Both the position numbers and the translations under genes were made by a program. Of a DNA stretch of 64,000 nucleotides, positions 18,240 to 27,933 are shown piece after piece (the stretch's first letter is position 1; every line of letters begins with the position of its first letter). This DNA is from Pseudoalteromonas arctica (GTDB taxonomy: Bacteria > Pseudomonadota > Gammaproteobacteria > Enterobacterales > Alteromonadaceae). The stretch spans positions 1-64,000 of the forward strand of contig NZ_JABBMT010000016.1 in NCBI RefSeq assembly GCF_012927645.1. The letters are read 5' to 3'. The notes beneath the pieces were generated by a model. The model was not told the origin of the DNA and searched no databases. It was given only the letters and a program-made list of their open reading frames with translations.

Positions 18240-20072
18240 ATGTCCGCGATGAATACACCAAATCCCACAGTAAGCACCGTAGTGCGCAGTCCCGCAGCTA
18301 TACTCAAACAAGTGTTTGGTTATAGCGAATTTCGTGATGGCCAAGAAACAGTGATCAATGCAGCCCTTAACGGTCAAGATTCGCTAGTATTACTGCCAAC
18401 TGGCGGTGGAAAATCAGTATGCTATCAAGTGCCCGCGCTTGCCTTAAACGGTCTGACAGTCGTTATTTCGCCATTAATTTCCCTTATGCAAGATCAAGTC
18501 TCGCAATTGCAAGCGCTTGGGGTGAAAGCGGCGTATATCAATAACAGTTTAAACCGCGACGAGCAGCAGCAAATATATCAACAACTACACAATGGTTTGC
18601 TCAAGCTACTGTATGTTGCGCCTGAAAAAGTGCTACAACATGAATTTAAAGAGCGATTAAGTCACCTTAATATTAGTTTATTTGCGATTGACGAAGCTCA
18701 CTGTGTCTCACATTGGGGGCATGATTTTCGTCCTCACTACTGCCGTTTGAGCGAACTAAAACAACGCTTTGCAGATGTGCCTATGATGGCGCTTACAGCG
18801 ACAGCTGATAAAGCCACGCGATTTGATATTGTCCAGCAGCTTGGTTTAAATGCCCCCTATATACACACTGGTAGTTTCGATCGACCAAATATTCGTTACA
18901 CCATTGAAGAAAAATTCAAACCGCTGGCGCAATTACTCCGCTACTTAAAAGAACAACAAAATCAAAGTGGTATTATTTATTGCACCAGCCGAAAACGAGT
19001 TGATGAAATAGCTGAAAAGATCGCTGACGCTGGAATGAACGCAGCGGCTTACCATGCAGGTATGAGTAACGAGCAACGCCAATTTGTGCAAACTGGTTTC
19101 GCCCGTGACGATATTCAAATTGTGGTGGCTACTGTTGCCTTTGGCATGGGCATTAATAAACCCAATGTCCGTTTTGTATTGCATTATGATATACCCAAAA
19201 GTATCGAGTCTTACTATCAAGAAACTGGCCGTGCTGGCCGTGATGGCTTGGCAGCTGAAGCTATTATGTATTTTGATCCGGCCGATATTGGCCGTGTTAG
19301 ACGATTTTTTGAAGACATTGAAGATGAACAACGCCGCCGTGTTGAAGAGCAACGTTTTAACGCCATGGCCAGCTTCGCAGAAGCACAAACATGTCGCCGA
19401 CAAATACTTCTTAACTACTTTAGCGAATATCAACGCGAACCATGCGGCAACTGCGATATTTGTCTAAATCCACCAAAAAGTTTTGATGGCACTTTAGTGG
19501 CACAACAAGCCCTTTCGTGTGTGTATCGCGCCGAACAACGGTTTGGTTTAGGCTACATTGTTGAGCTGCTGCGCGGAGCAAATACAAGCCGCATTAGGGA
19601 TAACAACCACCACCAGCTTAGCACTTATGGAATTGGTAAAGAGCACAGTAGTGAGTTCTGGCTCAGTATTGTACGCCAACTGATCCACCAAGGCTTACTG
19701 AGTCAAGATATCACTCAGGGATCAGCACTGCGCTTAACCGAAGGTGCACGCGTTATTTTGAAAGGTCAATACGCGCTGCAAATGGCAGAGCCACGTCTGC
19801 AAGCTAAGCACGTATACCAAGACAAGCTCGCTCAGTTTAATTACGATAAAAAGCTATTTGCCAAACTACGTGCCTTACGTAAAGAGCTTGCCGATGCCGA
19901 TGATGTGCCACCATATGTGGTATTTAACGATAAAACGCTCGCAGAAATGGCGCAACTGATGCCAACCAATGATAGTGAATTTCTTAAAGTGTCAGGGGTT
20001 GGCTTTACTAAACTCAATAAGTACGGCAGTCCTTTTTTACACGCCATACGCAACTACTTAGCCCAGTCTTAA
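18240..20072 (+). CDS. recQ: ATP-dependent DNA helicase RecQ
   Basis: RecQ is a 3'-to-5' helicase of the RecF recombination and fork-repair pathways. The 610 residues match E. coli RecQ (609). Walker A LPTGGGKS lies at about 52-59 and DEAH at 151-154. The aromatic-rich loop follows (CVSHWGHDFRP), then motif VI (QETGRAGRDG). The zinc-binding cysteines (CRRQ...CGNCDIC) are present, with winged-helix and C-terminal HRDC domains. The ATG at 18240 is used; the ATG at 18249 is also possible. Confidence 0.97.
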   Translation: MSAMNTPNPTVSTVVRSPAAILKQVFGYSEFRDGQETVINAALNGQDSLVLLPTGGGKSVCYQVPALALNGLTVVISPLISLMQDQVSQLQALGVKAAYINNSLNRDEQQQIYQQLHNGLLKLLYVAPEKVLQHEFKERLSHLNISLFAIDEAHCVSHWGHDFRPHYCRLSELKQRFADVPMMALTATADKATRFDIVQQLGLNAPYIHTGSFDRPNIRYTIEEKFKPLAQLLRYLKEQQNQSGIIYCTSRKRVDEIAEKIADAGMNAAAYHAGMSNEQRQFVQTGFARDDIQIVVATVAFGMGINKPNVRFVLHYDIPKSIESYYQETGRAGRDGLAAEAIMYFDPADIGRVRRFFEDIEDEQRRRVEEQRFNAMASFAEAQTCRRQILLNYFSEYQREPCGNCDICLNPPKSFDGTLVAQQALSCVYRAEQRFGLGYIVELLRGANTSRIRDNNHHQLSTYGIGKEHSSEFWLSIVRQLIHQGLLSQDITQGSALRLTEGARVILKGQYALQMAEPRLQAKHVYQDKLAQFNYDKKLFAKLRALRKELADADDVPPYVVFNDKTLAEMAQLMPTNDSEFLKVSGVGFTKLNKYGSPFLHAIRNYLAQS

Positions 20073-20086
20073 ATAAAGAGAAATTG

Positions 20087-20386
20087 ATGACTCAGTTGCA
20101 ACTAGATAATCAACATAACGCCATTATTATTATCCCAAGCGAAATGCCCAACGATGATGATTTTGAACTTTGGGCACAGTTATTTTTACACGGCTCAGAA
20201 ATAGTAATGGGTGAATTTGCAACCGGAGCGGATCGCCACCAATGCCGCTTTACGTATGCACAGCAAAGCTTTAATTTAAACTTTGAACACTACAGTAACA
20301 GCGTTTGGATTAATGGCGAAGGCATTGAAGCTGAGCATTTATTAGCAGCTTTAGCACACTATTTTCTTACACTATTGCAACAATGA
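20087..20386 (+). CDS. Small DUF3630-like protein
   Basis: The 99-residue acidic protein has no signal peptide or membrane segment. Its middle (FELWAQLFLHGSEIVMGEFATGADRHQCRF) and aromatic-rich C-terminal half resemble the uncharacterised DUF3630 family, often found next to recQ in Vibrio-type genomes; I give this from memory with modest confidence. The ATG at 20087 has AAAGAG upstream and follows recQ by 14 bases, so it is probably cotranscribed with recQ. The function is unknown. Confidence 0.6.
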   Translation: MTQLQLDNQHNAIIIIPSEMPNDDDFELWAQLFLHGSEIVMGEFATGADRHQCRFTYAQQSFNLNFEHYSNSVWINGEGIEAEHLLAALAHYFLTLLQQ

Positions 20387-20452
20387 GGTAGACTTATACA
20401 TTAACTTAGTGTGTAGTGGGTAAACGCTAAAAACCCATAATTAAGGATTTCA

Positions 20453-22162
20453 ATGGTTGTAAATAACGCTTATGCAATTTTATTATTTAGCTGTTGCAGC
20501 ACCTTGCTCTATTTACCTTATAGTTTAGCGCAATCGTTTGATGACAAGCAGCAAAGTTGCAGTAATCATCGTACAATTACACCCACTGAAAAAAACCTCC
20601 GTCGCCAACTTGATGTCGATGAGCCACTGCCAGAAAAAACCAACAATGCCAAAATTGCCCATATTGAACTTGAGCAACTCAATGTCTTCAATACCAATTT
20701 AGAAGCTGAAAATAACGCATTATTTAGCTTTGCCAATCGTGTTCATATGACCACTGAGCCAGACGTCATAAAGAACATTTTATTGTTCGAATCTGGAGAT
20801 CACTATGAGCCGAAAAAACTCGCCGAATCAGAGCGTTTATTACGTCGTCAAGGTTATCTATACGATGCCAGAGTAAAAGCAGAAACTAACTGCGACGGTG
20901 ACATTAATGTAAAAGTGATCACCCGCGACTTATGGACGTTACTACCAGAAATTAGCTTCAGCCGCAGTGGTGGCGAAAATAAATCGAGCATGGGTTTTCG
21001 CGAATCCAATTTATTTGGCTGGGGTAAACGCTTGTCACTTGCTCGCACTACCGATGCAGAACGTAATGGTTACCTGTTTGTTTATGATGATCCTAATATA
21101 CTTTCTAGCCGCTATCGTGGTCGTATAGAATACTCAGATAACGACGATGGTAAACGCCATTTACTCGATCTTAGCTACCCTTTTTACTCTATTGATACGC
21201 CGTACAGCTATGGCTTATTAAGCTATTCCGATCAACGAATTGAATCGCTCTATAAACGCGGTGAAGTATTCAGTCAATTTATCCAGAAAACAGATTATAA
21301 CCGCATTCACTTTGGCCACTCTAAACAGCTTGCTAATAATTGGACTCAACGCATTAGCGTCGGGTATACCCATGAACAACAAGCTTTTGAAAGCACTGTA
21401 AATACCGTCACACCATTGGCTGAAAAACGGGAGCTAAGCTATCCATATATTAGTGGTCATTGGTTTGAGGATCACTACATAAAAGTGCATAATTTCGACA
21501 GTATATATCGTACTGAAGATTTAAATCTTGGTTGGAATGTGCAAGGTTTATTAGGCTACGCAAGTGAAAAATTAAGCAATGACGATAGCCGCGCTATTTA
21601 CTCCTTTGATGCAAAAAAAGCTCATTTTAGTGGCGATAATACCCTGTGGCGTTTTCATGCCAGCCTAGATGGTAATTGGAACGAACAACACAGCAAAGTA
21701 GAAAACTTACTCGCCAGTACTCAAGTACAGTACTACTTAAACACCAGTTTTAAACAATCGTGGTACGCTAAAATACGCTTAGACTATGCTAAAAACCTAA
21801 CCCCGGATAAACAACTTATCTTAGGCGGCGAAAATGGCCTACGTGGCTACCCACTAGACTACCAACAAGGCGATCGTAGTTTTTTAGTTAATCTTGAAAA
21901 ACGCTATTATTGGGAATACGACCTACTTCAGCTTTTTAAAGTTGGTGGAGCTGCATTTTTTGATATCGGTCGTGCATGGTTTAATGACCAAAATAACGGT
22001 AAAAATGGCCAAGTATTAAAAAATATAGGTATCGGGTTACGGCTCGCCCCAAGCAGAGCAAATGCGGGAACTGTGATCCATTTAGATATCGCCACACCAC
22101 TTGATAAAACTGATGATGTTGATTCAATTCAGTGGCTAGTCACTGTAAAAAATTCCTTTTAA
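20453..22162 (+). CDS. Omp85/BamA-type outer-membrane protein
   Basis: The 569-residue protein has a signal peptide (about 1-26, ending SLAQS), one POTRA-like domain (about 62-155, including ILLFESGDHYEPKKLAESERLLRRQGYL), and a C-terminal beta-barrel (about 165-569). The Omp85 lid-loop signature is present as GGENGLRGYPLDYQQGD, and the final residue is phenylalanine. It is too short to be BamA and has only one clear POTRA, so it is a separate Omp85 subtype (BamA/TamA superfamily, surface antigen D15 domain). The substrate is not known. It starts 66 bases after the DUF3630-like gene. Confidence 0.8.
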   Translation: MVVNNAYAILLFSCCSTLLYLPYSLAQSFDDKQQSCSNHRTITPTEKNLRRQLDVDEPLPEKTNNAKIAHIELEQLNVFNTNLEAENNALFSFANRVHMTTEPDVIKNILLFESGDHYEPKKLAESERLLRRQGYLYDARVKAETNCDGDINVKVITRDLWTLLPEISFSRSGGENKSSMGFRESNLFGWGKRLSLARTTDAERNGYLFVYDDPNILSSRYRGRIEYSDNDDGKRHLLDLSYPFYSIDTPYSYGLLSYSDQRIESLYKRGEVFSQFIQKTDYNRIHFGHSKQLANNWTQRISVGYTHEQQAFESTVNTVTPLAEKRELSYPYISGHWFEDHYIKVHNFDSIYRTEDLNLGWNVQGLLGYASEKLSNDDSRAIYSFDAKKAHFSGDNTLWRFHASLDGNWNEQHSKVENLLASTQVQYYLNTSFKQSWYAKIRLDYAKNLTPDKQLILGGENGLRGYPLDYQQGDRSFLVNLEKRYYWEYDLLQLFKVGGAAFFDIGRAWFNDQNNGKNGQVLKNIGIGLRLAPSRANAGTVIHLDIATPLDKTDDVDSIQWLVTVKNSF

Positions 22163-22214
22163 AGTGTGCTAAAAACGCTAAACTAGTTGCTCCTGAACCC
22201 CATTTGGATTGATT

Positions 22215-22781
22215 GTGGAACTGTTAGATATTCTTGACACCCAGTATAAGCTTGTTGTTACTTTGGTCGCTCTATTACTTTTTCCTGTACTATTAAAACT
22301 GACTAAAAAGTTACTCGAAAAAACCATTAAGGGCAAAATCGATATTCACCGTAAATATCGCGCTGAACTATTACTAAAAATTATTCTCGCATTGGTCATG
22401 CTGTGCTTAGTGTTAGTTTTTTGGGGTATTGAATTACGGGGTTTACTGGTACTTGGCTCATCCTTGTTTGCCATGCTAGGTGTTGCACTATTTGCAGCTT
22501 GGTCGCTATTAAGCAATCTAACCTCATTTTTACTAATGTTTATTCAAAATGACTGTCGTGTTGGTTATTGGGTGAGAGTTATTGACGGTGCAAACTTTGT
22601 TGAGGGGCGTATTGTCGAGATGGGCTTGATGAATGTGGTATTAGAACATATTGATGGGCACCGAGTTATTTACCCTAATAACCTGTTTGTTACTCGCCCG
22701 GTGATGGTTTTAAATAAAGAGCCGAAACCTACTAAAGCAATTGCGGTTAAACGCGCTATTGGTCCTAAAAAGCTGCAATAA
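22215..22781 (+). CDS. Small MscS-like membrane protein
   Basis: This protein of about 188 residues has three hydrophobic segments (about 12-30, 48-68 and 72-100) followed by a short beta domain with GYWVRVID...VEGRIVEMGLMNVVLEHIDGHRVIYPNNLF, the MscS beta-domain pattern. It lacks the large C-terminal cage of canonical MscS. It may be a small mechanosensitive channel or a regulatory homologue. The start is uncertain: GTG at 22215 or TTG at 22209. It follows the Omp85 gene by about 50 bases. Confidence 0.72.
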   Translation: MELLDILDTQYKLVVTLVALLLFPVLLKLTKKLLEKTIKGKIDIHRKYRAELLLKIILALVMLCLVLVFWGIELRGLLVLGSSLFAMLGVALFAAWSLLSNLTSFLLMFIQNDCRVGYWVRVIDGANFVEGRIVEMGLMNVVLEHIDGHRVIYPNNLFVTRPVMVLNKEPKPTKAIAVKRAIGPKKLQ

Positions 22782-22798
22782 ACGAAAAGCACATAACA

Positions 22799-22835
22799 AA
22801 AAGCCGTTTAAGGATATCCTCAAACGGCTTTTTTG
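22799..22835. terminator. Bidirectional terminator
   Basis: AAAAAGCCGTTT(A)AGGAT pairs with ATCCT(C)AAACGGCTTTTT, ending in T residues. It lies between the convergent MscS-like gene and the M14-type gene. Confidence 0.85.
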
Positions 22836-22853
22836 ATCAGTTACAATCCGCAC

Positions 22854-23912
22854 TTAATTATTTAAATCAGCCGTTTTTAGTTCATCCTCAATATCACTGA
22901 TTTCATCAATAAAGGTCTCAAGCTGTTGTTCTACTAAGCTGTTTGCATGAGCAAAATAGGCTAAATGAAACACTGCATCACCTTCATTAACCAGTGGCAT
23001 AGTTTGCTGACCAATCACTATACCACTTCTTGGTGCTAATAATTCCAGCTCCGAATCACCTAACGGGCTACTGATATAAGCTAAAATTTGCCCTTTTATT
23101 ACTCGCTCACCCAATGATACTTGCGCACGCACAATGCCATCGACTTCAGCACGTACCCAACTGGTAGAGCTGGCAATAATTGGCTCTGGTAATTTTTTTG
23201 CGCGCTTGCCACGGATCATTTTTAAATGCCGCATCACGTAATCTACGCCCTGCACACCTGCCGCAATTGCAATGGGATCAAACCGCAGCGCTTCTCCAGC
23301 TTCGTATGTGATCACCGGAATACCTAAGTTCGCGGCCTCACTTCGCAGTGAGCCATTACGTAATGACGCATCAATAACCGCTGGCGTACCAAATGCATTC
23401 GCCATTTGTGCCGTTGCTTCATTACTCAAATCTGCGCGAATTTGCGGTAAATTGGTGCGATGTATTGCCCCAGTATGTAAATCAATAATATGCGTACAAT
23501 GAATGGCCACTTGTGAAAAGAACATATGCGCCATACGCCCAGCAAGCGAGCCACGAATAGAACCTGGAAAGCTACGATTCATATCACGGCGATCAGGTAA
23601 ATAACGTGATTTATGTATAAAACCAAATACGTTTACAATCGGCACTGCTATCAGCGTACCACGTAATTGGCTTGCATCTATTTTAGACAATAACTGGCGC
23701 ACAACTTCAACGCCATTAAGTTCATCACCATGGATAGCCGCGCAGACCATTAATACCGGTCCAGCTTGGACTCCATTTACTACTTCAATCGGAATATTTA
23801 ACGGTGAATGGGTATACAGTTTAGCTGCTTCTAAGGCTAGCGTTTTACGCTCGCCTACACCCACCGTTTCACCTAATAAAGTAAACGCACTATTGATTTT
23901 AACCTTTGCCAC
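22854..23912 (-). CDS. M14-type succinylglutamate desuccinylase/aspartoacylase family protein
   Basis: The 352-residue zinc hydrolase has metal ligands H61 and E64 in [10 protein letters not shown], and a third histidine in HIIDLHTGA (about 146). The mid-domain has [11 protein letters not shown] and the C-terminal part contains a beta-rich region. The family removes acyl or amino-acid groups from small molecules, and M14 relatives in other organisms remove glutamate from proteins. The GTG start overlaps the rimK end by 14 bases, so it is the last gene of a RimB-like/RimK operon. A role in trimming glutamate is inferred from context only. Confidence 0.82.
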   Translation of the reverse strand: MAKVKINSAFTLLGETVGVGERKTLALEAAKLYTHSPLNIPIEVVNGVQAGPVLMVCAAIHGDELNGVEVVRQLLSKIDASQLRGTLIAVPIVNVFGFIHKSRYLPDRRDMNRSFPGSIRGSLAGRMAHMFFSQVAIHCTHIIDLHTGAIHRTNLPQIRADLSNEATAQMANAFGTPAVIDASLRNGSLRSEAANLGIPVITYEAGEALRFDPIAIAAGVQGVDYVMRHLKMIRGKRAKKLPEPIIASSTSWVRAEVDGIVRAQVSLGERVIKGQILAYISSPLGDSELELLAPRSGIVIGQQTMPLVNEGDAVFHLAYFAHANSLVEQQLETFIDEISDIEDELKTADLNN

Positions 23913-24804
23913 GCGTTGCGGTCCTTTTAGTTGCAGCGGTTTTTTCGATAAATTCGATCACCATGCCTGCAATATCTTTTCCTGTTGCTACTTCTATACC
24001 TTCAAGACCTGGTGATGAATTCACTTCCATTACCAAAGGCCCACGAGATGAACGAAGTAAGTCAACCCCAGCTACATTCAAGCCCATTGCTTTAGCCGCA
24101 GCGACTGCTGTTTTACGCTCTTCAGGCGTAATACGTACTAATGTTGCACTGCCACCGCGATGCAGGTTAGAGCGGAACTCACCATCTTGTGCTTGACGCT
24201 TCATCGCAGCAATCACTTTGTCACCCAGTACGAAACAGCGGATATCAGCACCGCCAGCTTCTTTAATATACTCTTGTACCATGATATTGGCTTTTAAGCC
24301 CATAAAGGCTTCAATAACACTTTCTGCCGCTTTACGTGTTTCAGCTAATACTACGCCAATACCTTGCGTGCCTTCTAACAACTTAATTACCACAGGTGCG
24401 CCGCCGACCATTTCTAGTAAGTCTTTAACGTCATCGGGCTTGCTGGCAAAACCTGTAACTGGCATACCAACACCTTTACGTGATAACAACTGTAACGACC
24501 GTAATTTATCTCGCGAACGTGAAATTGCGACAGATTCATTAACAGGAAATACATTCATCATTTCAAACTGACGCAGTACTGCACAACCATAAAAAGTAAC
24601 TGAAGCACCAATACGCGGGATGATGGTATCAAAATCTTTTAAATTTTCACCGCGATAATGGATCTCTGGTTGCTCAGAGTTAATGTTCATGTAACAGCGC
24701 AGCGCATCAATAACTTTTACTTCATGACCACGCGCTTGTGCGGCCTCGATTAAGCGACGCGTTGAATATAAATTTTTGTTACGAGATAAAATACCAATTT
24801 TCAT
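23899..24804 (-). CDS. rimK: Ribosomal protein S6-L-glutamate ligase RimK
   Basis: RimK is an ATP-grasp enzyme that adds glutamate residues to the C-terminus of ribosomal protein S6. The 301-residue protein starts [21 protein letters not shown] and keeps the ATP-grasp elements [30 protein letters not shown] and the metal-binding [13 protein letters not shown]. It lies 10 bases after the RimB-like gene and overlaps the M14-type gene. The E. coli protein is 300 residues. Confidence 0.96.
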   Translation of the reverse strand: MKIGILSRNKNLYSTRRLIEAAQARGHEVKVIDALRCYMNINSEQPEIHYRGENLKDFDTIIPRIGASVTFYGCAVLRQFEMMNVFPVNESVAISRSRDKLRSLQLLSRKGVGMPVTGFASKPDDVKDLLEMVGGAPVVIKLLEGTQGIGVVLAETRKAAESVIEAFMGLKANIMVQEYIKEAGGADIRCFVLGDKVIAAMKRQAQDGEFRSNLHRGGSATLVRITPEERKTAVAAAKAMGLNVAGVDLLRSSRGPLVMEVNSSPGLEGIEVATGKDIAGMVIEFIEKTAATKRTATRGKG

Positions 24805-24814
24805 AGTTAAAACC

Positions 24815-25243
24815 TTAACTATCTAATAAATGAGATAAAGCCGGATCAACGACTATACGATTTTCCATGGCTGTGCGCCCTAATAACATTCTAAACTTCA
24901 TACTCGCTCGACTGGTCAAAGTAACTTCTATAGACCAACTTTTATCTCCAGCACAGAGCTTAGTCTCAATAAAATACCGCAACTCACGCTGCCCACTTGA
25001 GCTGGTTACATATTTCATCTTTTTTACTTTAGCATCGCACTCAATTTGAGTGTGTTCATCTTCTTGCAAAGGCTGAGCAATAAATTTAACCCACTTTTCG
25101 CCTTCTCGCTCATATTCTTCAATATTAAGAGCATGAATACATGACGTACGGGCACCCGTATCAATCTTAGCCTTAATTTGATTAATGCCAAGCTCCGGTA
25201 AGCTTAACCACTCACGCCAACCAACAATTATCCTTGCCGTCAT
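24815..25243 (-). CDS. RimB-like retropepsin-type protease
   Basis: The 142-residue protein has an aspartic-protease-like core with [13 protein letters not shown] (D28-T29-G30) and a conserved [16 protein letters not shown]-terminal segment, the pattern of the small retropepsin-like proteins that accompany RimK. In Pseudomonas such a protein (RimB) is reported to act on RimK-modified S6. It is annotated in many genomes as an ATP-dependent zinc protease, but I see no zinc motif. It is the first gene of the cassette and is divergent from zntB. Confidence 0.82.
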   Translation of the reverse strand: MTARIIVGWREWLSLPELGINQIKAKIDTGARTSCIHALNIEEYEREGEKWVKFIAQPLQEDEHTQIECDAKVKKMKYVTSSSGQRELRYFIETKLCAGDKSWSIEVTLTSRASMKFRMLLGRTAMENRIVVDPALSHLLDS

Positions 25244-25393
25244 AAATGTGCCCTTTAATAAAAAACTGTCTTATACGCTACACGGATAAAAACACCAGTG
25301 AAATAAATTTATCAACTCGATGAGCCGAATTGATTGACCTAAGTCGTCTTATCAATAACTATAATAACCATACAGTAACAATGAGAATTTACT

Positions 25394-26365
25394 ATGTTCA
25401 ATGGTTTACTACACGCACTTATACTTGATGAACAAGGCGGCGCACATGCAATTGATAACAGTGCAGAGCTACATAACTGGCAACCTGAGCATGGAAAACT
25501 CTGGGTTCATATTGATTATAGCCAAACTGAAGCTATTACTTGGCTTAAAAACAGTAATTTATTGACTGATTATGAACTTGCCTCATTAACGGCCGATGAA
25601 ACCCGTCCTCGCATTACAAAAGTGACGAATGGCTGTATGCTATTTTTACGTGGCGTAAATTTAAACCCCGCGCAAAGTCCTGAAGACATGGTGTCGATTC
25701 GTTTATTCATCAACGAAAACATCGTGATCACCACCCGCAAACGTCACCTACTATCAGTGCAAGATATTTTAGTATCACTTGAAGAGAAAACCGGTCCGAG
25801 CAGTATTTCTGAATTGGTTTGTCAACTCACGCAAAACCTAACATCACGTATGCAAGGGGTTATTGATAGCTTAGACGATACGCTTGATGGCTTTGAAGAT
25901 GAAATTGACGAACCCACTAAGCCCTTTGATAACCAAGGGCTATCACAATTACGCCGCCAAACTATTGGTTTAAAACGTTATCTACGCCCGCAAAAAGAGG
26001 CGCTTAGCACTTTAATGGTAAACAAATACAATTGGCTTGATGAAAACGATAAAGCTAAATTAAACGAAACCACAAACCTACTAATTCGCTTTATTGAAGA
26101 GTTAGATAACTCAATTGAACGCGCACAAATTATTCAACAAACCATTACTAATCAGGTTTCTGAACAATTAAATCAGCGTATGTATGTAATGTCGGTAGTG
26201 GCAGCCTTATTTTTACCGCTAGGTTTTTTAACGGGTTTGTTAGGTGTCAATGTGGGGGGGATTCCTGGTACTGAAAGCCCCTACGCCTTTAGTGCGTTTG
26301 TGATATTTTTAATCGTGCTAACTGGTGGTATTGGTGTGTATTTTAAAAATAAGAAATGGCTTTAA
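25394..26365 (+). CDS. zntB: Zinc transporter ZntB (CorA family)
   Basis: The 323-residue CorA-type channel has a long cytoplasmic N-terminal domain and two C-terminal membrane helices (about 265-287 and 297-318). The signature after helix 1 is GVNVGGIPG, as in ZntB. ZntB moves zinc across the inner membrane. The last 23 bases overlap the convergent rof-like gene. Confidence 0.9.
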   Translation: MFNGLLHALILDEQGGAHAIDNSAELHNWQPEHGKLWVHIDYSQTEAITWLKNSNLLTDYELASLTADETRPRITKVTNGCMLFLRGVNLNPAQSPEDMVSIRLFINENIVITTRKRHLLSVQDILVSLEEKTGPSSISELVCQLTQNLTSRMQGVIDSLDDTLDGFEDEIDEPTKPFDNQGLSQLRRQTIGLKRYLRPQKEALSTLMVNKYNWLDENDKAKLNETTNLLIRFIEELDNSIERAQIIQQTITNQVSEQLNQRMYVMSVVAALFLPLGFLTGLLGVNVGGIPGTESPYAFSAFVIFLIVLTGGIGVYFKNKKWL

Positions 26366-26567
26366 TTTCATCAAGGCGAACTTTATGCTCGCCTTTTTCA
26401 AGCTGCTCAATAAGTAAAAACTCCCCTTCCCCTTTAAGGTTTAGCAAATTTTTAGCTTTACCGATCAATGTCAGACCATCAATCGTCGAGATTTTCACAA
26501 CTGCAGATTGTATACAAAACAACTCATATTGATCATAGTCGGCGCATTTTATTGGTTGATAACTCAT
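26343..26567 (-). CDS. Rof-like Rho-binding protein
   Basis: The 74-residue protein begins MSYQPIKCADYDQYELFC, close to E. coli Rof (YaeO), whose first residues also read YQPI-C-DYD-E. Rof binds Rho and blocks its RNA loading, which reduces transcription termination. The small beta-barrel pattern (VKISTIDGLTLIGKAKNL...FLLIEQLEKGEHKVRLDEIKAI) fits. It overlaps the end of zntB by 23 bases on the opposite strand. Confidence 0.75.
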   Translation of the reverse strand: MSYQPIKCADYDQYELFCIQSAVVKISTIDGLTLIGKAKNLLNLKGEGEFLLIEQLEKGEHKVRLDEIKAISYF

Positions 26568-26609
26568 ACCCGCTCGCTGTTAGTTTTAATATTGAGCTAT
26601 TGCAGCAAA

Positions 26610-26684
26610 TGGCGCTCTCGGTAGGGATCGAACCTACAACTCAGCCTCCGGAGGGCCACGTGATATCCATTTCACCACGAGAGC
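26610..26684 (-). tRNA. tRNA-Arg (anticodon CCG)
   Basis: The minus-strand cloverleaf has a 7-bp acceptor stem (GCTCTCG/CGAGAGC), discriminator G, encoded CCA, anticodon loop CTCCGGA (anticodon CCG) and T-arm GTAGG-TTCGATC-CCTAC. The 5' end is at 26684 and the 3' CCA ends at 26610. Confidence 0.95.
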
Positions 26685-26733
26685 ACATTTGTGCCACCAC
26701 ACCAACTCGCGATATCAGTGCTTAGGCCGAGCA

Positions 26734-26739
26734 ATAATA
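26734..26739 (-). promoter_or_regulatory. Candidate -10 of the tRNA-Arg promoter
   Basis: On the minus strand TATTAT is followed by the GC-rich discriminator TGCTCGGCC, about 50 bases upstream of the tRNA. The -35 is poor. I see nothing else in the gap up to 26939. Confidence 0.4.
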
Positions 26740-26939
26740 AAGGCATATGCAATTAAATGCTAGCTTCTATCGCTTAGATGCTTATTAATTCAGCAAATTA
26801 TAATAAATTACTTCACAAGCAAGCAAAAAACAGCTATTAAATTATACTTAATAAAAATCACTAACCATTTTGCAACATATAAATGCCCGTTTAACGACTT
26901 TTAAGGCGCTTGTAAAAGGTTTAACATGAGGAAGTATCT

Positions 26940-27122
26940 ATGAGTTTAATGTCAACCGAGCAAGTAGCGGAGTTTTTAGGGGTTAAAGTTGAGCGTGTGA
27001 AACGCCTTGCCCGGGAAAGTTTATTAATATCGAAATCTGCTGATGAAAACGGCGAACCACAATTTGATGCTGATGAGGTCGCAAAATACAAAGCACTTGC
27101 AGCGCGTTTTGGTGGTCTCTAG
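26940..27122 (+). CDS. Small helix-turn-helix (excisionase/MerR-like) protein
   Basis: The 60-residue protein starts MSLMSTEQVAEFLGVKVERVKRLARE, the typical first turn of excisionase/MerR-like winged helices (HTH_17 type), and has a strong Shine-Dalgarno (GAGGAAG). It ends with DADEVAKYKALAARFGGL. It is too small to carry another domain. It may be a DNA-binding regulator or an excisionase-like relic; no integrase lies next to it. Its last 4 bases overlap the convergent kinase gene. Confidence 0.72.
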   Translation: MSLMSTEQVAEFLGVKVERVKRLARESLLISKSADENGEPQFDADEVAKYKALAARFGGL

Positions 27123-27925
27123 CGATGGCTCATTGAGCTTATCAAACAATCTAATTGCGTACGTAACTCTGTCACTTTATTATCGACTGAACGTGCGCTA
27201 TACCAACAAATACACAATACTAAAAACACCAGCTGATAGCATTCAAGTTTTCTTACTGAATAGTAAAACTTTTGAAAAGCAGGCAATTGCTGCTGGTAGT
27301 TTGAAAGTAGGCTAATTTTTTGTTTATTACCTAACGTAAAGCTAACAGTAAGTGCAGCTAAATCGAAGTATACGTCATTGCTTTTAGCGTACTCAAAATC
27401 AATTAAAAACATACCTTTGCTATTCACAATAATGTTTTCTTTTACTAAATCATTATGACAAAAACCTTCGTCACGAGGTAATAATGCGATTTGCTTTAAT
27501 GCATCCTCAACATCTGCTTGGTATTGCTGATATAAGTGAGTTTTTTGATAAAAATCCAGCTCGTACTTTATATCCATTGGCTCAGTAACAGCATTATGGT
27601 GATGAAAAGCAATTAACTTTTGCAGCAATTCTAAAGTGTAATCCCCTTGTGCAATATCCCCCTCTAGGTATTCAAAAATCGCAAGCTTGTTAACTTCATC
27701 AGTCCACAGTGGTTTGGGGCACACCTGCTGCTGCGCAAATACAGTTTGTGCTGCCAAGCCCTGCACTGGCCAATGCTCGCGATAACACTTTAATAAAAAA
27801 GCCTGCTGTGCAGTACGCACTAAAAAGTTATCGTTACTTAAACCGCTAAATAGCCGCTCATTGCTCAATACCTTTAGTTGTGGATCAAAAGCGGCAAAAA
27901 TGCCGCTAATTTCTTTACCTGTCAT
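27119..27925 (-). CDS. APH/choline-kinase type phosphotransferase, possible thiamine kinase
   Basis: The 268-residue kinase has the catalytic loop GFCHNDLVKENIIVN and the metal-binding LIDFEYAKSNDVYFDLA. This is the pattern of the choline/ethanolamine/thiamine kinase branch of the APH family. It lies 8 bases downstream of a PnuC-like transporter and shares the direction of a YkoF-like gene, which suggests it phosphorylates an imported vitamin such as thiamine. The substrate is inferred from context only. Confidence 0.75.
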   Translation of the reverse strand: MTGKEISGIFAAFDPQLKVLSNERLFSGLSNDNFLVRTAQQAFLLKCYREHWPVQGLAAQTVFAQQQVCPKPLWTDEVNKLAIFEYLEGDIAQGDYTLELLQKLIAFHHHNAVTEPMDIKYELDFYQKTHLYQQYQADVEDALKQIALLPRDEGFCHNDLVKENIIVNSKGMFLIDFEYAKSNDVYFDLAALTVSFTLGNKQKISLLSNYQQQLPAFQKFYYSVRKLECYQLVFLVLCICWYSARSVDNKVTELRTQLDCLISSMSHR

Positions 27926-27933
27926 ACTGCTTC

